Assembly (NCBI RefSeq): GCF_900060185.1
Contig: NZ_FIZY01000023.1
Location: 16,941 to 80,940, forward strand
Source of the DNA: Grimontia marina
GTDB lineage: Bacteria; Pseudomonadota; Gammaproteobacteria; Enterobacterales; Vibrionaceae
DNA length: 64,000 nucleotides
Direction: 5' to 3'
Shown: piece after piece, positions 16,822-27,193 of the stretch
How the letters are laid out: every line of letters starts with the position of its first letter
Position numbering within the stretch: position 1 is the first letter of the stretch
Program-made: the position numbers and the translations under genes
Notes under the pieces: generated by a model
Seen by the model: only the letters and a program-made list of their open reading frames with translations
What the model was told of the DNA's origin: nothing
The model's database searches: none

Positions 16822-17463
16822 CAAAGGCAGTTTTTCCTCCAGGTGAATCAGTGCCAACATTGTCGCAAAAATTAATCAACAGACCACGTGTTGTCTAACG
16901 ATTGAATAGTCAGAGCGGGATATAGATCCATGAATTGATGAAAAATTTCGTAAAACGCTTACGTCACAACGAAATAATGTCATTTTTTTTCAAAAAAACT
17001 CAGGCATGATCCTCGCTAAGTGAGCTATCTTTTGACGCATTCAACCCAATATTTACTGATGTTCACTGCGCTTTATCTAATCGTTGCTGATTAGTGATCT
17101 AGCTAAGTTTATGTGGTAAATTTACGGCCCTGAAAAAGGCACTTGGCTGTATCATTAGGGTGGAACGTGGAAGGAAGGTTGGAATAACCCTTTTTCCATT
17201 GCCTATGATCAAATTTCCGCCATATAAAGCATGTATACTTGTGTCCGCTTTCATCGATGAGTTGTGTTGTCCAAGCGAATCTGCGTTTGGACAACACAAT
17301 TATGTGGCATGAATCTGTATTAACGCTGTAAGAGCACCTGGCAATATTGCCGCTCATCACACAGTAGCTTGTTGTTTTATTACAAAACGCAAGAGCCTGA
17401 ATAACGTGGCTACAGTGACATTTATCCCTTGGGTAGTAAAAGTTCGACCGGAGAGAACCCTAC
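16822..17463. other. Long intergenic region upstream of pykF
   Basis: No supported gene lies in these 640 bases; the frames present are short and lack ribosome sites. The region holds the promoters of the diverging GGDEF gene and pykF, and the striking inverted repeat at 17262-17299. It is AT-rich on the left. Confidence 0.35.
17262..17299. repeat. Perfect 13-bp inverted repeat upstream of pykF
   Basis: TTGTGTTGTCCAA at 17262-17274 is exactly inverted at 17287-17299 with a 12-base spacer, about 165 bases before the pykF start. It is followed by TTATG rather than a T-run, so a terminator is weak. An operator dyad or a structured leader element are the main readings. Confidence 0.55.
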
Positions 17464-18876
17464 ATGAAAAAGACCAAAATCGTTTGTACGATTGGACCAA
17501 AAACCGAATCAGTAGAGATGCTGACTAAGCTGGCAGATGCAGGCATGAATGTAATGCGCCTGAACTTCTCGCACGGCGACTTCGCAGAGCACGGCACGCG
17601 CATCTCTAACCTGCGCCAGGTAATGGAAAACAGCGGCAAGCAACTGGCTATCCTGCTGGATACCAAGGGTCCTGAAATCCGCACCATCAAGCTGGAAGGC
17701 GGCAACGATGTTTCTCTGGTTGCAGGCCAAACTTTCACTTTCACTACTGACGCTTCAGTAGTAGGTAACGCAGAGCGCGTTGCAGTAACCTACCCTGGTT
17801 TCGCAAAAGATCTGGCTGCAGGTAACACTATCCTGGTTGATGATGGCCTTATCGAAATGGAAGTTCTGGAAACCACAGAAACTGACGTTATCTGTAAAGT
17901 TCTGAACAACGGTGATCTGGGCGAAAACAAAGGCGTTAACCTGCCAGGCGTTTCTGTCAACCTACCTGCGCTGTCTGAAAAAGACAAAGGTGACCTGGTA
18001 TTCGGTTGTGAGCAAGACGTTGACTTCATCGCTGCCTCTTTCATCCGTAAAGCGTCTGACGTTAAAGAAATTCGTGAGCTTCTTGCAGCAAACGGCGGCG
18101 AGAGCATCCAAATCATCTCTAAAATCGAAAATCAGGAAGGCGTTGATAACTTCGACGAGATCCTGGAGCTGTCTGACGGCATCATGGTTGCACGTGGCGA
18201 CCTGGGTGTAGAAATCCCAGCTGAAGAAGTTATCTTTGCTCAGAAGATGATGATCGAGAAATGTAACCGCGCACGTAAAGTGGTTATCACTGCAACCCAA
18301 ATGCTGGATTCAATGATCAAGAACCCACGTCCAACTCGCGCAGAAGCGGGCGACGTTGCAAACGCGATCATGGACGGTACTGACGCAGTGATGCTGTCTG
18401 GTGAAACTGCGAAGGGTAAATACCCAGTTGAAGCTGTGACCATCATGGCGCAAATTGCTAAGCGTACTGATGCGGTACTGAAAGCTGAACTGGGCTCACG
18501 TCTGGACAGCTCTCGCCTGCGTATCACTGAAGCAGTATGTAAAGGCGCAGTAGACACCGCTGAGAAGCTGGGTGCTCCTCTGATCGTTGTTGCTACTGAA
18601 GCGGGTAAGTCTGCGCGTTCTATCCGCAAGTACTTCCCAACTGCAAACATCATCGCTGTAACCATCAACGAGAAAACGGCTGCGCAACTTTGCCTGAGCA
18701 AAGGCGTGACTTCAGTGGTTGTTGACCAGTTCGAAAACACTGACGAGTTCTACCGTCGTGGTAAAGAAATCGCTCTGGAATCAGGTCTGGCTGCGAAAGG
18801 CGACATTGTTGTTATGGTTTCAGGCGCACTGGTTGCTTCTGGTACTACCAACACTGCATCTGTACACGTTCTGTAA
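17464..18876 (+). CDS. pykF: Pyruvate kinase
   Basis: This 470-residue enzyme turns phosphoenolpyruvate and ADP into pyruvate and ATP in glycolysis. The sequence is complete: [14 protein letters not shown] at the N-terminus, [19 protein letters not shown], the active-site region [11 protein letters not shown] and the domain III effector region. Its length and N-terminus match the type I (PykF) enzyme, which is activated by fructose 1,6-bisphosphate. Codon use is strongly biased, as expected for a highly expressed gene. GGAGAGAACCCTAC precedes the ATG. It is transcribed alone and ends at a strong bidirectional terminator. Confidence 0.97.
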   Translation: MKKTKIVCTIGPKTESVEMLTKLADAGMNVMRLNFSHGDFAEHGTRISNLRQVMENSGKQLAILLDTKGPEIRTIKLEGGNDVSLVAGQTFTFTTDASVVGNAERVAVTYPGFAKDLAAGNTILVDDGLIEMEVLETTETDVICKVLNNGDLGENKGVNLPGVSVNLPALSEKDKGDLVFGCEQDVDFIAASFIRKASDVKEIRELLAANGGESIQIISKIENQEGVDNFDEILELSDGIMVARGDLGVEIPAEEVIFAQKMMIEKCNRARKVVITATQMLDSMIKNPRPTRAEAGDVANAIMDGTDAVMLSGETAKGKYPVEAVTIMAQIAKRTDAVLKAELGSRLDSSRLRITEAVCKGAVDTAEKLGAPLIVVATEAGKSARSIRKYFPTANIIAVTINEKTAAQLCLSKGVTSVVVDQFENTDEFYRRGKEIALESGLAAKGDIVVMVSGALVASGTTNTASVHVL

Positions 18877-18894
18877 TCGAACCATACCGTGCAT

Positions 18895-18922
18895 AAAAAA
18901 GGAGCCAATTGGCTCCTTTTTT
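18895..18922. terminator. Bidirectional terminator (pykF and small membrane protein)
   Basis: AAAAAAGGAGCCAA is perfectly inverted as TTGGCTCCTTTTTT, giving T-runs in both directions. It ends pykF on the plus strand and, 41 bases after its stop, the small membrane protein on the minus strand. Confidence 0.9.
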
Positions 18923-18962
18923 GTTTTTAGCGCTCGGGCTAAAGTTCTGTTTCTTTGGGCTT

Positions 18963-19115
18963 TTACTTCTTCAATCTGGATGGAACCAGTTCATTGCGGT
19001 GAGTGTTCATCAGTACCGCCATCGGCACCAGATAAATCCAGCCGACCTTAATCGTCAGGACAGCCAGAGACAAGGTTGTCACTCTCACCAAATACTTATT
19101 GATGGTTTGCAACAC
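18963..19115 (-). CDS. Small single-helix membrane protein (about 50 aa)
   Basis: A frame too short for routine gene finding runs from GTG 19115 (or TTG 19112) to TAA 18963. The product reads LQTINKYLVRVTTLSLAVLT, then IKVGWIYLVPMAVLM and a polar basic tail ending SRLKK. The middle 28 residues form one likely membrane helix. AAGAGAAAG lies at the right distance before the GTG. A promoter (19160-19187) lies just upstream, and the pykF terminator works in its direction just downstream, so it forms a complete transcription unit. Codon use resembles nearby genes. Function unknown; I do not recognise the family. Confidence 0.55.
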   Translation of the reverse strand: MLQTINKYLVRVTTLSLAVLTIKVGWIYLVPMAVLMNTHRNELVPSRLKK

Positions 19116-19159
19116 AACAGCTTTCTCTTGGGTTTATTTTGTTTTTCTTGTACCCCGGG

Positions 19160-19187
19160 AGTATACATTTCGGGCAGAAAGTCACAA
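19160..19187 (-). promoter_or_regulatory. Sigma-70 promoter for small membrane protein
   Basis: On the minus strand TTGTGA (19187-19182) and TATACT (19165-19160) are 16 bases apart. They sit after the ilvIH terminator and before the small protein's start. Confidence 0.55.
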
Positions 19188-19222
19188 GCCGAGAGCATCT
19201 TCCAGCAGCCCATCAGACACAA

Positions 19223-19249
19223 AAAAACCGACGGCTCTTGTCGGTTTTT
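19223..19249 (-). terminator. Terminator of ilvIH
   Basis: AAAAACCGAC at 19223-19232 is exactly inverted at 19240-19249 around a 7-base loop, with A/T runs on both sides. It lies about 20 bases after the ilvH stop. Confidence 0.85.
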
Positions 19250-19269
19250 ACTGGTATCGCTTGTCAGTT

Positions 19270-19767
19270 TTACTGACGCAGTGCGCGTTCACCACGTGCA
19301 ATGCCTACAACACCACTACGTGCCACTTCAATGATGTCAGTGACATCTTTCATCGCTGCGATGAAGGCTTCAATCTTGTCGCTTGAGCCTGCAATCTGCA
19401 CCGTGTAGAGCGAGTTAGTCACGTCTACAATCTGGCCACGGAAGATGTCAGCAGTACGTTTCACTTCTGCACGGGCAAAGCCGCTCGCTTTCACTTTCAC
19501 CATCGCTAGTTCGCGCTCAATATGCTCTGACTCGGTCACATTGCTCACTTTCAACACGTCAATTAGCTTGTGCAGTTGTTTCTCAATCTGCTCACGCTCT
19601 GACGCTTTAACTACGGTGGTCGTGATGTTCAGACGGGAAAGCGTTGGATCGTCTGTCGGGGAAACCGTAAGAGATTCAATGTTATAGCCACGCTGTGAAA
19701 AAAGGCCGACTACACGAGACAATGCGCCCGGTTCGTTTTCCATCAAAATCGATACAATACTGCGCAT
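19270..19767 (-). CDS. ilvH: Acetolactate synthase III small (regulatory) subunit
   Basis: This 165-residue regulatory subunit begins [20 protein letters not shown] at ATG 19767. The ATG shares a base with the ilvI stop (TAATG), so translation is coupled. The N-terminal ACT domain (residues 1-75) binds valine and gives feedback inhibition; a second ACT-like C-terminal domain follows. It activates the IlvI catalytic subunit in the first common step of branched-chain amino acid synthesis. An in-frame upstream start lies inside ilvI and is rejected. Confidence 0.96.
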   Translation of the reverse strand: MRSIVSILMENEPGALSRVVGLFSQRGYNIESLTVSPTDDPTLSRLNITTTVVKASEREQIEKQLHKLIDVLKVSNVTESEHIERELAMVKVKASGFARAEVKRTADIFRGQIVDVTNSLYTVQIAGSSDKIEAFIAAMKDVTDIIEVARSGVVGIARGERALRQ

Positions 19768-21485
19768 TATGTTCTCTCCGTCTTGCTCAACCACATTTCA
19801 TTCATTGCACCACCACGAACCTGCATAGGATAAACGTGCTCTGTTTCATCCACGCTGATGTCGAAGAAAACCAGTTTGTCTTTCATCGCCAAGCCGCGTG
19901 CCAGTTCGCTTTCCAGTTGAGCCGGATCACTGATGCGAATACCTACGTGACCGTAAGCTTCTGCAATCGCAGCAAAATCAGGCACCGAATCCATGTAAGA
20001 ATGAGAGTGACGGCCTTGATAAATCATGTCCTGCCACTGCTTCACCATACCGAGGAAGCGGTTGTTGAGGTTGATAATTTTGACGGGGATATCGTATTGC
20101 AATGCCGTCGACAGTTCCTGAATATTCATCTGGATACTGCCGTCACCGGTCACACACAGCACTTCTGCATCTGGGATCGCGAACTTCACGCCCATTGCAG
20201 CAGGCAGGCCGAAGCCCATGGTGCCGAGACCACCAGAGTTAATCCAGCGACGGGGCTTATCAAACGGATAATAAAGCGCAGCAAACATTTGGTGCTGGCC
20301 AACATCCGATGCTACGTATGCGTCGCCATTGGTGAGCTTGTAAACCGCTTCAATCGCTTGTTGCGGCTTGATGCGCTCGTTGTTCGTTTCGTAAGCCAGA
20401 CACTGACGCTCACGCCATACATTGACGTTGTTCCACCAAGCGTCGAGCGCTGTTTCATCATTCGTGCCCCCCTGTTCGGTCAGGATCTTCAACATGGTGT
20501 TCAGTACCACATCCGCCGAGCCTACGATTGGGATATCAGCCGAAACAGTTTTTGAAATGCTCGAAGGATCGATGTCGATGTGCATGACCTTGGCATTTGG
20601 ACAGTATTTTTCAAGATTATTGGTTGTACGGTCATCAAAGCGGACACCGATACCGAAGATCAGGTCAGCATTGTGCATCGCCATATTGGCTTCGTACGTG
20701 CCGTGCATGCCTAGCATACCCAGCGATTTGTCACCCGTACCCGGATAAGCACCAAGGCCCATCAGCGTACTGATAACAGGAATATTCAGTGTGTCTGCCA
20801 GCGTTTTAATCTGCTCGCCACATTCAGAAATGACAGCGCCGCCACCCACATACAGAACCGGTTTTTTCGCTTCAAGCAGTGCTTTTAGACCACGCTTGAT
20901 TTGTCCTTTGTGACCCGAGGTTGTCGGGTTGTAAGAACGCATGGACATGCTTTCCGGATACTCGTAAGGATATTTATTTGCTGGGTTCAGCATATCTTTT
21001 GGCAGATCAACAACCACAGGACCTGGACGGCCGGTTGACGCCAAATAGAAGGCTTTTTTGATGACTTTTGGAATGTCTTCAGTGTTTTTCACAAGAAAAC
21101 TGTGTTTTACGATAGGACGGGAAACACCCACCATGTCACATTCCTGGAAGGCATCGTTACCAATCAGGTTGCTCATTACCTGACCGGACAAAACAACCAT
21201 TGGGACTGAATCGTAATACGCGGTTGCGATACCGGTGATGGCGTTGGTTGCGCCTGGGCCTGAAGTGACCAGTACCACGCCGACTTCGCCAGTTGCGCGG
21301 GCATAGCCATCGGCCATGTGAACAGCTGCTTGCTCGTGGCGAACGAGAACGTGCTCGATATCGCTTTTCTCATGCAGTGCATCATAGATATCCAAAACCG
21401 ATCCGCCCGGATACCCAAATATATGTTTTACGCCTTGGTCGATCATCGAACGAACGACCATGTCGGCTCCTGACAACATTTCCAC
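19767..21485 (-). CDS. ilvI: Acetolactate synthase III large (catalytic) subunit
   Basis: This 572-residue ThDP-dependent enzyme condenses pyruvate into acetolactate, or with 2-oxobutyrate into acetohydroxybutyrate. Signatures are the catalytic Glu in [16 protein letters not shown], the FAD/central domain, and the ThDP motif GDGSIQMN leading to [12 protein letters not shown] chose GTG 21485, six bases after GGAGG, because the protein then starts [13 protein letters not shown], as in E. coli IlvI. Upstream codons in frame lack a ribosome site. Lrp control is known for ilvIH in enterics; no site was identified here. Confidence 0.95.
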   Translation of the reverse strand: MEMLSGADMVVRSMIDQGVKHIFGYPGGSVLDIYDALHEKSDIEHVLVRHEQAAVHMADGYARATGEVGVVLVTSGPGATNAITGIATAYYDSVPMVVLSGQVMSNLIGNDAFQECDMVGVSRPIVKHSFLVKNTEDIPKVIKKAFYLASTGRPGPVVVDLPKDMLNPANKYPYEYPESMSMRSYNPTTSGHKGQIKRGLKALLEAKKPVLYVGGGAVISECGEQIKTLADTLNIPVISTLMGLGAYPGTGDKSLGMLGMHGTYEANMAMHNADLIFGIGVRFDDRTTNNLEKYCPNAKVMHIDIDPSSISKTVSADIPIVGSADVVLNTMLKILTEQGGTNDETALDAWWNNVNVWRERQCLAYETNNERIKPQQAIEAVYKLTNGDAYVASDVGQHQMFAALYYPFDKPRRWINSGGLGTMGFGLPAAMGVKFAIPDAEVLCVTGDGSIQMNIQELSTALQYDIPVKIINLNNRFLGMVKQWQDMIYQGRHSHSYMDSVPDFAAIAEAYGHVGIRISDPAQLESELARGLAMKDKLVFFDISVDETEHVYPMQVRGGAMNEMWLSKTERT

Positions 21486-21965
21486 TATATGCCTCCATGT
21501 ATGCATAGTTTAGGACTTATTTGTAGCCTAGAGATGGATGTCGGCGTGACTACCTGTTTGCCGCCAATCCATGCCAGCTATGCTTTTGACTCCGGTCGTA
21601 ACAAGAATCAAAAAAGCTTCCACTCAAGGGCTATTTTGATGGCTGCTGCAACCAGCAACTCACCACCTCTTGAGCACCACAACTTTAACGCTTTGTTAGC
21701 AAATATGTCTATCGCTTAACCCAGATTCCCAGTAATACTCTGATTGGATGAACTTTCGTCACTAAAGACTCTAATATAAATACCTGAATTAGCATTCATT
21801 GCTGAAAAGTTCCTTTTTGGCGATATTTAGTGTTCGCTCACCAAGAAAAATGAGGCATGAAAAAAGTATGTTTTTGGCTGTTACCGACAGAATGCAATTG
21901 AAGTAGCACATTAAAGACACTTTAACACCAGTTCCAAAGCAGGAATACGCGAAAGGATGCGATAA
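21486..21965. other. Intergenic region upstream of ilvI
   Basis: These 480 bases hold no supported gene. The length fits the extended, Lrp-controlled promoter region known for ilvIH in enterics, but I could not pick out promoter or Lrp sites with confidence. The left frame 21489-21719 on the plus strand lacks a ribosome site. Confidence 0.3.
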
Positions 21966-21993
21966 AAAAGCCCGACTCTTAGGCCGGGCTTTT
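21966..21993 (-). terminator. Terminator of the acyl-CoA ligase gene
   Basis: AAAAGCCCG at 21966-21974 pairs with CGGGCTTTT at 21985-21993, about 13 bases after the ligase stop on the minus strand, with a T-run in that direction. Confidence 0.85.
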
Positions 21994-22006
21994 CAGTGAA
22001 AACAAA

Positions 22007-23803
22007 TCAGCGGTGCTTCTTGTACATGGCTTCGATTTGCTTCTTGTAGCGCTCGAGGATCACCTTACGGCGCAGCTTCAGGGTAGGCGTCAATTCACCT
22101 TGTGCCATGGAGAACTCTGAAGGTAACAGCGTAAACTTCTTCACTTGCTCAAACTTCGCCAGCTCTTTTTGTAGCTCTTCAACGCGTTTTTCGAACATTG
22201 CTACCACTTCACTGTGTTTAATCAACTCCATGCGATCGTGGTATTTGATGTTGAACTCTTTCGCCCAGGTTTCCAGCGTTTCAAAACAAGGTACAATCAA
22301 GGCAGATACAAAATGACGTGCGTCTGCGACCACCGCGATTTGCTCGATGAAGTGGTCCTTGCCCAGCTTACCTTCAATCATCTGAGGCGCAATGTATTTA
22401 CCGCCGGAGGTTTTCATCAACTCTTTGATGCGGTCAGTAATAAAAAGGTTACCCTGCGCATCAATATGGCCAGCATCGCCAGTTTTCAGGAAGCCATCAG
22501 CTGTGAAGGTTTCTGCTGTTTCTTTTGGCTTGTTGTAGTAGCCGCGCATGACCATAGGGCCACGCACCAAAATCTCGTTGTTGTTGCCAATTTTCACTTC
22601 AGCATTTGGCATTGCCATGCCAATGGAGTCCGGGTCAAAACTCGCACTGTCCCAGCAAGAAACCGTCGCCGTGGTTTCGGTCATGCCATAGCCCAGTTTC
22701 ACGTTCACACCAATCGCGTGGAAGAAACGGCCAATAGCTGGCTCAAGCTTCGCGCCTCCGCACGGCATCATAGTAATATTGCCACCCAGAAGCTGGCGTA
22801 GTTTGCTCAATACCAACTTATCAGCAGTTCGGTGAGCGCTTTTCAGCCACGGCGCTGGTTTCTTGCCTTTACGGGTAATTTCCGCCATCAGGTTGCCGAT
22901 ATATACCGCGGCGCGGAACATACCTTTTTTCACCGGACTGGCAGTCGCCACTTTCTCGTGTACGGCGCTGTATATCTTCTCGTAGAATCGCGGAACCGCA
23001 CACATTACGGTAGGTTTTACCTCCTGAAGCGCTTCACGGATGGCCTCGGTGCTAGACAGGTAGCAGTTGGTCGCACCGTGGTGCAGGACATAAAAGCTCC
23101 AGCAACGCTCAAACACGTGAGACAGCGGCAGAAATGCCAGAGATACTTCGTTCTCACTGATCCCCAACACCTTATCGTGGCTTTCAATCTGGGCTGCTAC
23201 ATTGGCGTAATCCAGCATCACCCCCTTTGGCTCGCCTGTGGTCCCAGAGGTGTAAATCAATGTCATCAGATCGCTCATTGAAGCGTCTGAAATACGCACC
23301 AGCATTTCCTGCTCTACGTTGTCATTGGCAGTTTGTAGGAAAGCTTCCCAGCTTTGGCCCATTTCATGGCTGGCAAAATCAACGTTGTCATCAAAGCTGA
23401 CAATCTTTTCCAGCGCTGGGCAGCTAGACGCAATCGACATCGCCGCATCAGCCTGCGATTGGTCGCCAACGAACAGAATACGTGCACCTGCATCACGCAG
23501 GATATAGGCAGCCTGTTCAGCTGTATTAGTTGGATAAATTGGCACTGGCACACAGCGCACCTGTAGAGCAGCGACATCCGCTATGCTCCACTCCGCACAG
23601 TTGTTGGCAAAAATACCAACTTTGTCCTGCACAGCGAGGCCAGATACCAGCATCGCTTTAGAAGCTGTATCAATGCGCTCACCGAACTGATGCCAGCTTA
23701 TTTCGCCCCAGCTATTTCCTTGCTGGAAACGCAGCGCGATCTTGTCGCCTTGAGCTTTTACCTGCTCGCGGATTCGGTTAACGATATGAAGTTCCAGCGC
23801 CAT
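22007..23803 (-). CDS. AMP-forming long-chain fatty-acyl-CoA ligase (FadD-like)
   Basis: This 598-residue adenylate-forming enzyme has the P-loop-like motif [15 protein letters not shown], the A5 motif GYGMTETTA, and the C-terminal hinge and lysine region ([20 protein letters not shown], carrying the SGGK hinge pattern of long-chain ligases). It activates a long-chain fatty acid with ATP and transfers it to CoA. It is longer than and distinct from classical FadD, closer to the FadD15-type group. It sits next to ilvIH and leuO, the order seen in Vibrio chromosomes. AGAGAG precedes the ATG. It could feed membrane lipid recycling; that role is inferred. Confidence 0.9.
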   Translation of the reverse strand: MALELHIVNRIREQVKAQGDKIALRFQQGNSWGEISWHQFGERIDTASKAMLVSGLAVQDKVGIFANNCAEWSIADVAALQVRCVPVPIYPTNTAEQAAYILRDAGARILFVGDQSQADAAMSIASSCPALEKIVSFDDNVDFASHEMGQSWEAFLQTANDNVEQEMLVRISDASMSDLMTLIYTSGTTGEPKGVMLDYANVAAQIESHDKVLGISENEVSLAFLPLSHVFERCWSFYVLHHGATNCYLSSTEAIREALQEVKPTVMCAVPRFYEKIYSAVHEKVATASPVKKGMFRAAVYIGNLMAEITRKGKKPAPWLKSAHRTADKLVLSKLRQLLGGNITMMPCGGAKLEPAIGRFFHAIGVNVKLGYGMTETTATVSCWDSASFDPDSIGMAMPNAEVKIGNNNEILVRGPMVMRGYYNKPKETAETFTADGFLKTGDAGHIDAQGNLFITDRIKELMKTSGGKYIAPQMIEGKLGKDHFIEQIAVVADARHFVSALIVPCFETLETWAKEFNIKYHDRMELIKHSEVVAMFEKRVEELQKELAKFEQVKKFTLLPSEFSMAQGELTPTLKLRRKVILERYKKQIEAMYKKHR

Positions 23804-24095
23804 TTAATTCTCTCTCAGCACGAGGTTGCGTCCCCTATGAATGCGTGGGGGGAACGACGATAAAAACTTAGCTAACACTTGTAAGCTAAAAATCCGAAGG
23901 CAGTGTAATAGCTCCCCCGTCAAATACAAGAAAAAGCGCATGCAGAAAGGATAAAATATAGACAATGCATTTGAAGACTACTGTTCATTTCAGAGTACAC
24001 TTGTTTTCTCAACTTTCAGAAAAGTTGTAACAGGCTGTAATCAATAGGGTCTGCCGCCCCTGAAAGCGTGATTCCACGGGAAGTAACATGCACAA
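23804..24095. other. Intergenic region between leuO terminator and the ligase gene
   Basis: No gene or repeat is seen here. The right end leads into the leuO terminator, and the left part holds the ligase promoter, which I could not place. Confidence 0.3.
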
Positions 24096-24119
24096 AAAAA
24101 CCGGCATAAGCCGGTTTTT
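24096..24119 (-). terminator. Terminator of leuO
   Basis: AAAAACCGGC and GCCGGTTTTT form a perfect 10-bp stem with an ATAA loop. It lies about 30 bases after the leuO stop on the minus strand and ends in T's in both directions. Confidence 0.88.
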
Positions 24120-24148
24120 CGTCAATATTCTGGGTGTTTTTACGCGGT

Positions 24149-25096
24149 TTATACCAACGAATTGCCGCAGATAGACAGCAGTTGATCTCGCATCCAAAGA
24201 TGCCCTTTGTCTTTCTCTGCAGACGCATGCCAGCTCAGGTAACCGCTAATACGGTTGTTATCCAGCGGCAGTGGCAGCATTTTCAGGTTATCGCGATTGT
24301 TGCCTGCTTCGATCATCCAGCGAGGTGCCACAGCCACCAACTGTGATTGGCTAACCACGTATAGGATGTTGCTCAAGCTAACGCCCTGGTACGCTTCGCG
24401 GTAACGGCCATCACGGTAAAGTGCTTCTGCGTAACCCTGCATTTCACCATTGCGTTTAAGTACTGCATGCGCTTCAGATGCCAGCTCTTTCGCGGTAATG
24501 CTTTCAGTAAGACGTGGGTGATTCTTACTCGCCACCACGACAAGCTCATCATTGAACATTTCTGTGCTGCTGAAGCCCAACTCGTTGAAATGAAGGTAAT
24601 CAATCACAAAGTCCACTTCCTGATAACGCAGCTTACGCGCGATATCACGATCAAATTCCGTCTCTACCTGAACCTTCACGCTTGGTGCAACGGAAGAAAT
24701 CGTGTTCAGGATTTGCGGAACAAAACGCATGTCTGATGGGCTGCAAATTGCCAGACGGAATGTACGGTTGCTGGTTTCAGGAATAAAGACTGAGGTCGGC
24801 AACTCATTCTTGATTAACTGGATCGCCTGGCGAATCGGGCCAAATAACTGACGGGCACGTTGTGTAGGTTTAATGCCGCGGCCATTTCGAACAAACAGCT
24901 CATCGTTAAACATCACTTTAAGACGCGACACTGCATTACTCACCGCTGGTTGTGACATGCCTAGACTTTGTGCGGCGCGTGTAATGTTTTGTTCTTGCAT
25001 CACTGCATCAAAAACAGTGATGAGATTGAGATCAACACTTCTTAACGTCGTATCCGTACGGTTTTCAATATTGTTAACCGACTCTTTCTGCGTCAT
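24149..25096 (-). CDS. leuO: LysR-type regulator LeuO
   Basis: This 315-residue LysR-family regulator has an N-terminal winged HTH (NLITVFDAVMQEQNITRAAQ, then SLGMSQPAVSNAVSRLK) and a two-lobed effector domain from about 110. A 20-residue polar extension precedes the HTH, as in LeuO proteins. LeuO antagonises H-NS silencing in enterics and is controlled by ToxR in Vibrio cholerae, where it affects stress and efflux genes. Here leuABCD lies downstream on the other strand but is separated from leuO by a GT, a PAP2 gene and the RND operon, unlike the tight pair of E. coli. AGGGTTTCGCT precedes the ATG. Confidence 0.92.
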   Translation of the reverse strand: MTQKESVNNIENRTDTTLRSVDLNLITVFDAVMQEQNITRAAQSLGMSQPAVSNAVSRLKVMFNDELFVRNGRGIKPTQRARQLFGPIRQAIQLIKNELPTSVFIPETSNRTFRLAICSPSDMRFVPQILNTISSVAPSVKVQVETEFDRDIARKLRYQEVDFVIDYLHFNELGFSSTEMFNDELVVVASKNHPRLTESITAKELASEAHAVLKRNGEMQGYAEALYRDGRYREAYQGVSLSNILYVVSQSQLVAVAPRWMIEAGNNRDNLKMLPLPLDNNRISGYLSWHASAEKDKGHLWMRDQLLSICGNSLV

Positions 25097-25360
25097 AGCG
25101 AAACCCTAAAGGAAGGAGTAAATGTATAGCGTACGCCACCCAAAACACCGAACGACCCTGAAAATGAGTATTTAAATTGAAAAGGGTCGAAAGGCATCAG
25201 TTAGGCAACTTAGCTTGCTCATGCCCCAGCATAATGAGTGAAACTGAACACACGCTAACCAAGGCACCAACTTAGTAACATGATCGGATAAATACACCCC
25301 AGTAAATTGTTATAAAATCATGTGCGACGGAAATGGTAAAAACCTAAAAATAAAATAAAA
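25097..25360. other. Intergenic region upstream of leuO
   Basis: This AT-rich stretch upstream of leuO has no gene; H-NS-type control is plausible from composition but not shown. It ends at the glycosyltransferase terminator. Confidence 0.3.
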
Positions 25361-25383
25361 AAGAGGCTGATAAACAGCCTCTT
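25361..25383 (-). terminator. Terminator of the glycosyltransferase operon
   Basis: AAGAGGCTG at 25361-25369 pairs with CAGCCTCTT at 25375-25383. On the minus strand it is followed by TTTTTATTTTATTTTT, a strong intrinsic terminator. Confidence 0.88.
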
Positions 25384-25432
25384 AGCTCTAAAAAACACAA
25401 CCAACGACCTTGTTAGTTACACATTCACTTCA

Positions 25433-26569
25433 TCAATGCTGACGCAAACTTTTATTTGCCTGTGACGGCAGCCTCATGCTGAGCATGGCTCTCTTCCGAG
25501 TCTTTTGAGGCCAGAAATCTGACAAAAGATCGGTGACATGCTCTGGAAATGATACCTGCGACCAAAGGGATTCTCGAAGCAAAGGCAGGGTGCTTAAATC
25601 TCCTTCCCCCAACCATGCTGCCAGTTCTGAAGCAACGTTTGGGTATTTGACGCGACTGCTTTCTGTCTGCTTCAACCATTCACGAATCGTATCCAAATCC
25701 AGTGATTCCATCGAAGTTGCCAACCCCAGTGTATCCAGCGTCGAAACATTACTTTGCTGCTCAAACTGACCACTGAGCGGTTTAAGTAGCAACTTCTTGC
25801 CCAGCGATAACGCCTCTGAAGGCAGTTCAAACCCACCATTGGCAATGACACCGTCACAGCTTGCCAATACCTTGTGGAAAGCTGCCTTACTCAATGGACG
25901 GACATCCACATTATCCTCCACTCTCGCTTCCTGACAGGATGGATGAAAACAGATAAACCGCTGCGGAAAATGTTGTAGCACCCGAACAACCTCTTCCAGA
26001 TTTTCAAACGGAAGATACGTCAAAATAGTGCCATTTTTAGTGGGTTCCACCGTTTGAAGATCAATGATCGGCGGCAAGACAGGCTGATTGAAGTGGTACC
26101 AGTGCAAGCCGATTTTCGTCTCTGTCGGCGCAAAGTAATGCATGATGAGCTTATCCAGCAGGGATTGCCCCTGCTTCGGTACGTCGAAGGCAAACGCAGA
26201 CTGGTGACTGACGGACACCGTCGGCACACCTTGTCGTTTCGCAGCATGTGCCGAAACCGGCTCAAAGTCAGAAACCACCAGATCATAGCCCGACACATCC
26301 AGCTCCCGCACTTCGCGGACGAACGACACTAGACTGTTGTTCAACGTGGTTTTCAGCATGCTGACTTTCCCCGCCTCGCTGACAAAGGTGAGCCCGCGAC
26401 GCACTTCATACTCCCCGAACACGTCCATATCAAAATACTCCGATGCAGGACGACCAGAGAACAGGAACTTCACCTCAACATGTTGCAGATTGGAAAAAGC
26501 GTCTGCCATCGCACGTGCACGGGAAATATGCCCATTCCCTGTGCCTTGCACGCCATAAAGTATTTTCAT
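25433..26569 (-). CDS. Glycosyltransferase, MJ1255/VC2487 family
   Basis: This 378-residue GT-B-like enzyme has the opening MKILYGVQGTGNGHISRARA and the C-terminal donor-site motif GVIANGGFELPSEALSLGKK, which resembles the nucleotide-sugar site of the MurG/UGT group. This matches the TIGR00661 family, named from a Vibrio cholerae and a Methanocaldococcus protein. The acceptor is unknown. It follows the PAP2 phosphatase gene by 28 bases on the same strand, so a lipid-linked substrate is attractive but unproven. The start has a weak ribosome site. Confidence 0.9.
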   Translation of the reverse strand: MKILYGVQGTGNGHISRARAMADAFSNLQHVEVKFLFSGRPASEYFDMDVFGEYEVRRGLTFVSEAGKVSMLKTTLNNSLVSFVREVRELDVSGYDLVVSDFEPVSAHAAKRQGVPTVSVSHQSAFAFDVPKQGQSLLDKLIMHYFAPTETKIGLHWYHFNQPVLPPIIDLQTVEPTKNGTILTYLPFENLEEVVRVLQHFPQRFICFHPSCQEARVEDNVDVRPLSKAAFHKVLASCDGVIANGGFELPSEALSLGKKLLLKPLSGQFEQQSNVSTLDTLGLATSMESLDLDTIREWLKQTESSRVKYPNVASELAAWLGEGDLSTLPLLRESLWSQVSFPEHVTDLLSDFWPQKTRKRAMLSMRLPSQANKSLRQH

Positions 26570-26597
26570 GTAGGTTCTCGTTGTTGTTTCCCACTCA

Positions 26598-27104
26598 TCA
26601 GGCCATCAAAGCTAATGACGCGCAGGCCAATCCAAGCAAGGCACCGACGATAACATCGGTAATGAAATGAACACCAAGCAACACACGGGAAGCGCCAATC
26701 GCAGCGGCCCATCCCCAGTAGACATGGCTGAATTCGGGATAGAAGTGACTCAGTAATGCCGCCATCACAAATGCCGCTGCCGTGTGTCCGGAAGGCATGC
26801 TGTAGAGATCTGACGGTGTAATAAATGAAGGAAGATGTTGTGGTCTTGCTCGGCGGAAACGTCTTTTCAGCCACATAAAAAGAGGGACTTCAATGGCAAA
26901 CGCCATCAGACCGACGATCAGGAAATGCAGACCCTGCATACCGCCGAAAAGCGCAAGCAAAACGCCTATTGCCGCATAAAGGTGACCGTCTCCACTTTTA
27001 GAAACCCAACGGAAAATCCGTGCGATATCCGCACTGAAACGGTGATTAAGGCAAAGGGTGGACACGGCATTATCCACCCTTTGGATAGCGACGAGACTCC
27101 GCAT
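26598..27104 (-). CDS. PAP2-family membrane phosphatase
   Basis: This 168-residue membrane protein has the three-part PAP2 signature: KRRFRRARP, SMPSGHTAAA (catalytic His) and SRVLLGVHFITD. Five or six hydrophobic helices place the site at the outer membrane face of the inner membrane. Such enzymes dephosphorylate phosphatidate, undecaprenyl diphosphate or related lipids. It is the upstream partner of the glycosyltransferase gene. GGAGCAGATGA precedes the ATG. Confidence 0.92.
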   Translation of the reverse strand: MRSLVAIQRVDNAVSTLCLNHRFSADIARIFRWVSKSGDGHLYAAIGVLLALFGGMQGLHFLIVGLMAFAIEVPLFMWLKRRFRRARPQHLPSFITPSDLYSMPSGHTAAAFVMAALLSHFYPEFSHVYWGWAAAIGASRVLLGVHFITDVIVGALLGLACASLALMA

Positions 27105-27193
27105 TCATCTGCTCCAATTCTTCACGTTACCGGTTCAGATTAGGAGTCAGGAATGACAGTCCCGTGACGCTTTGCAGACGAGTTGATGAACTT

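Noticed and set aside
19695..20555. Plus-strand 286-residue frame opposite ilvI
   Set aside because: It is antisense to the conserved ThDP domain of ilvI and has no family features.
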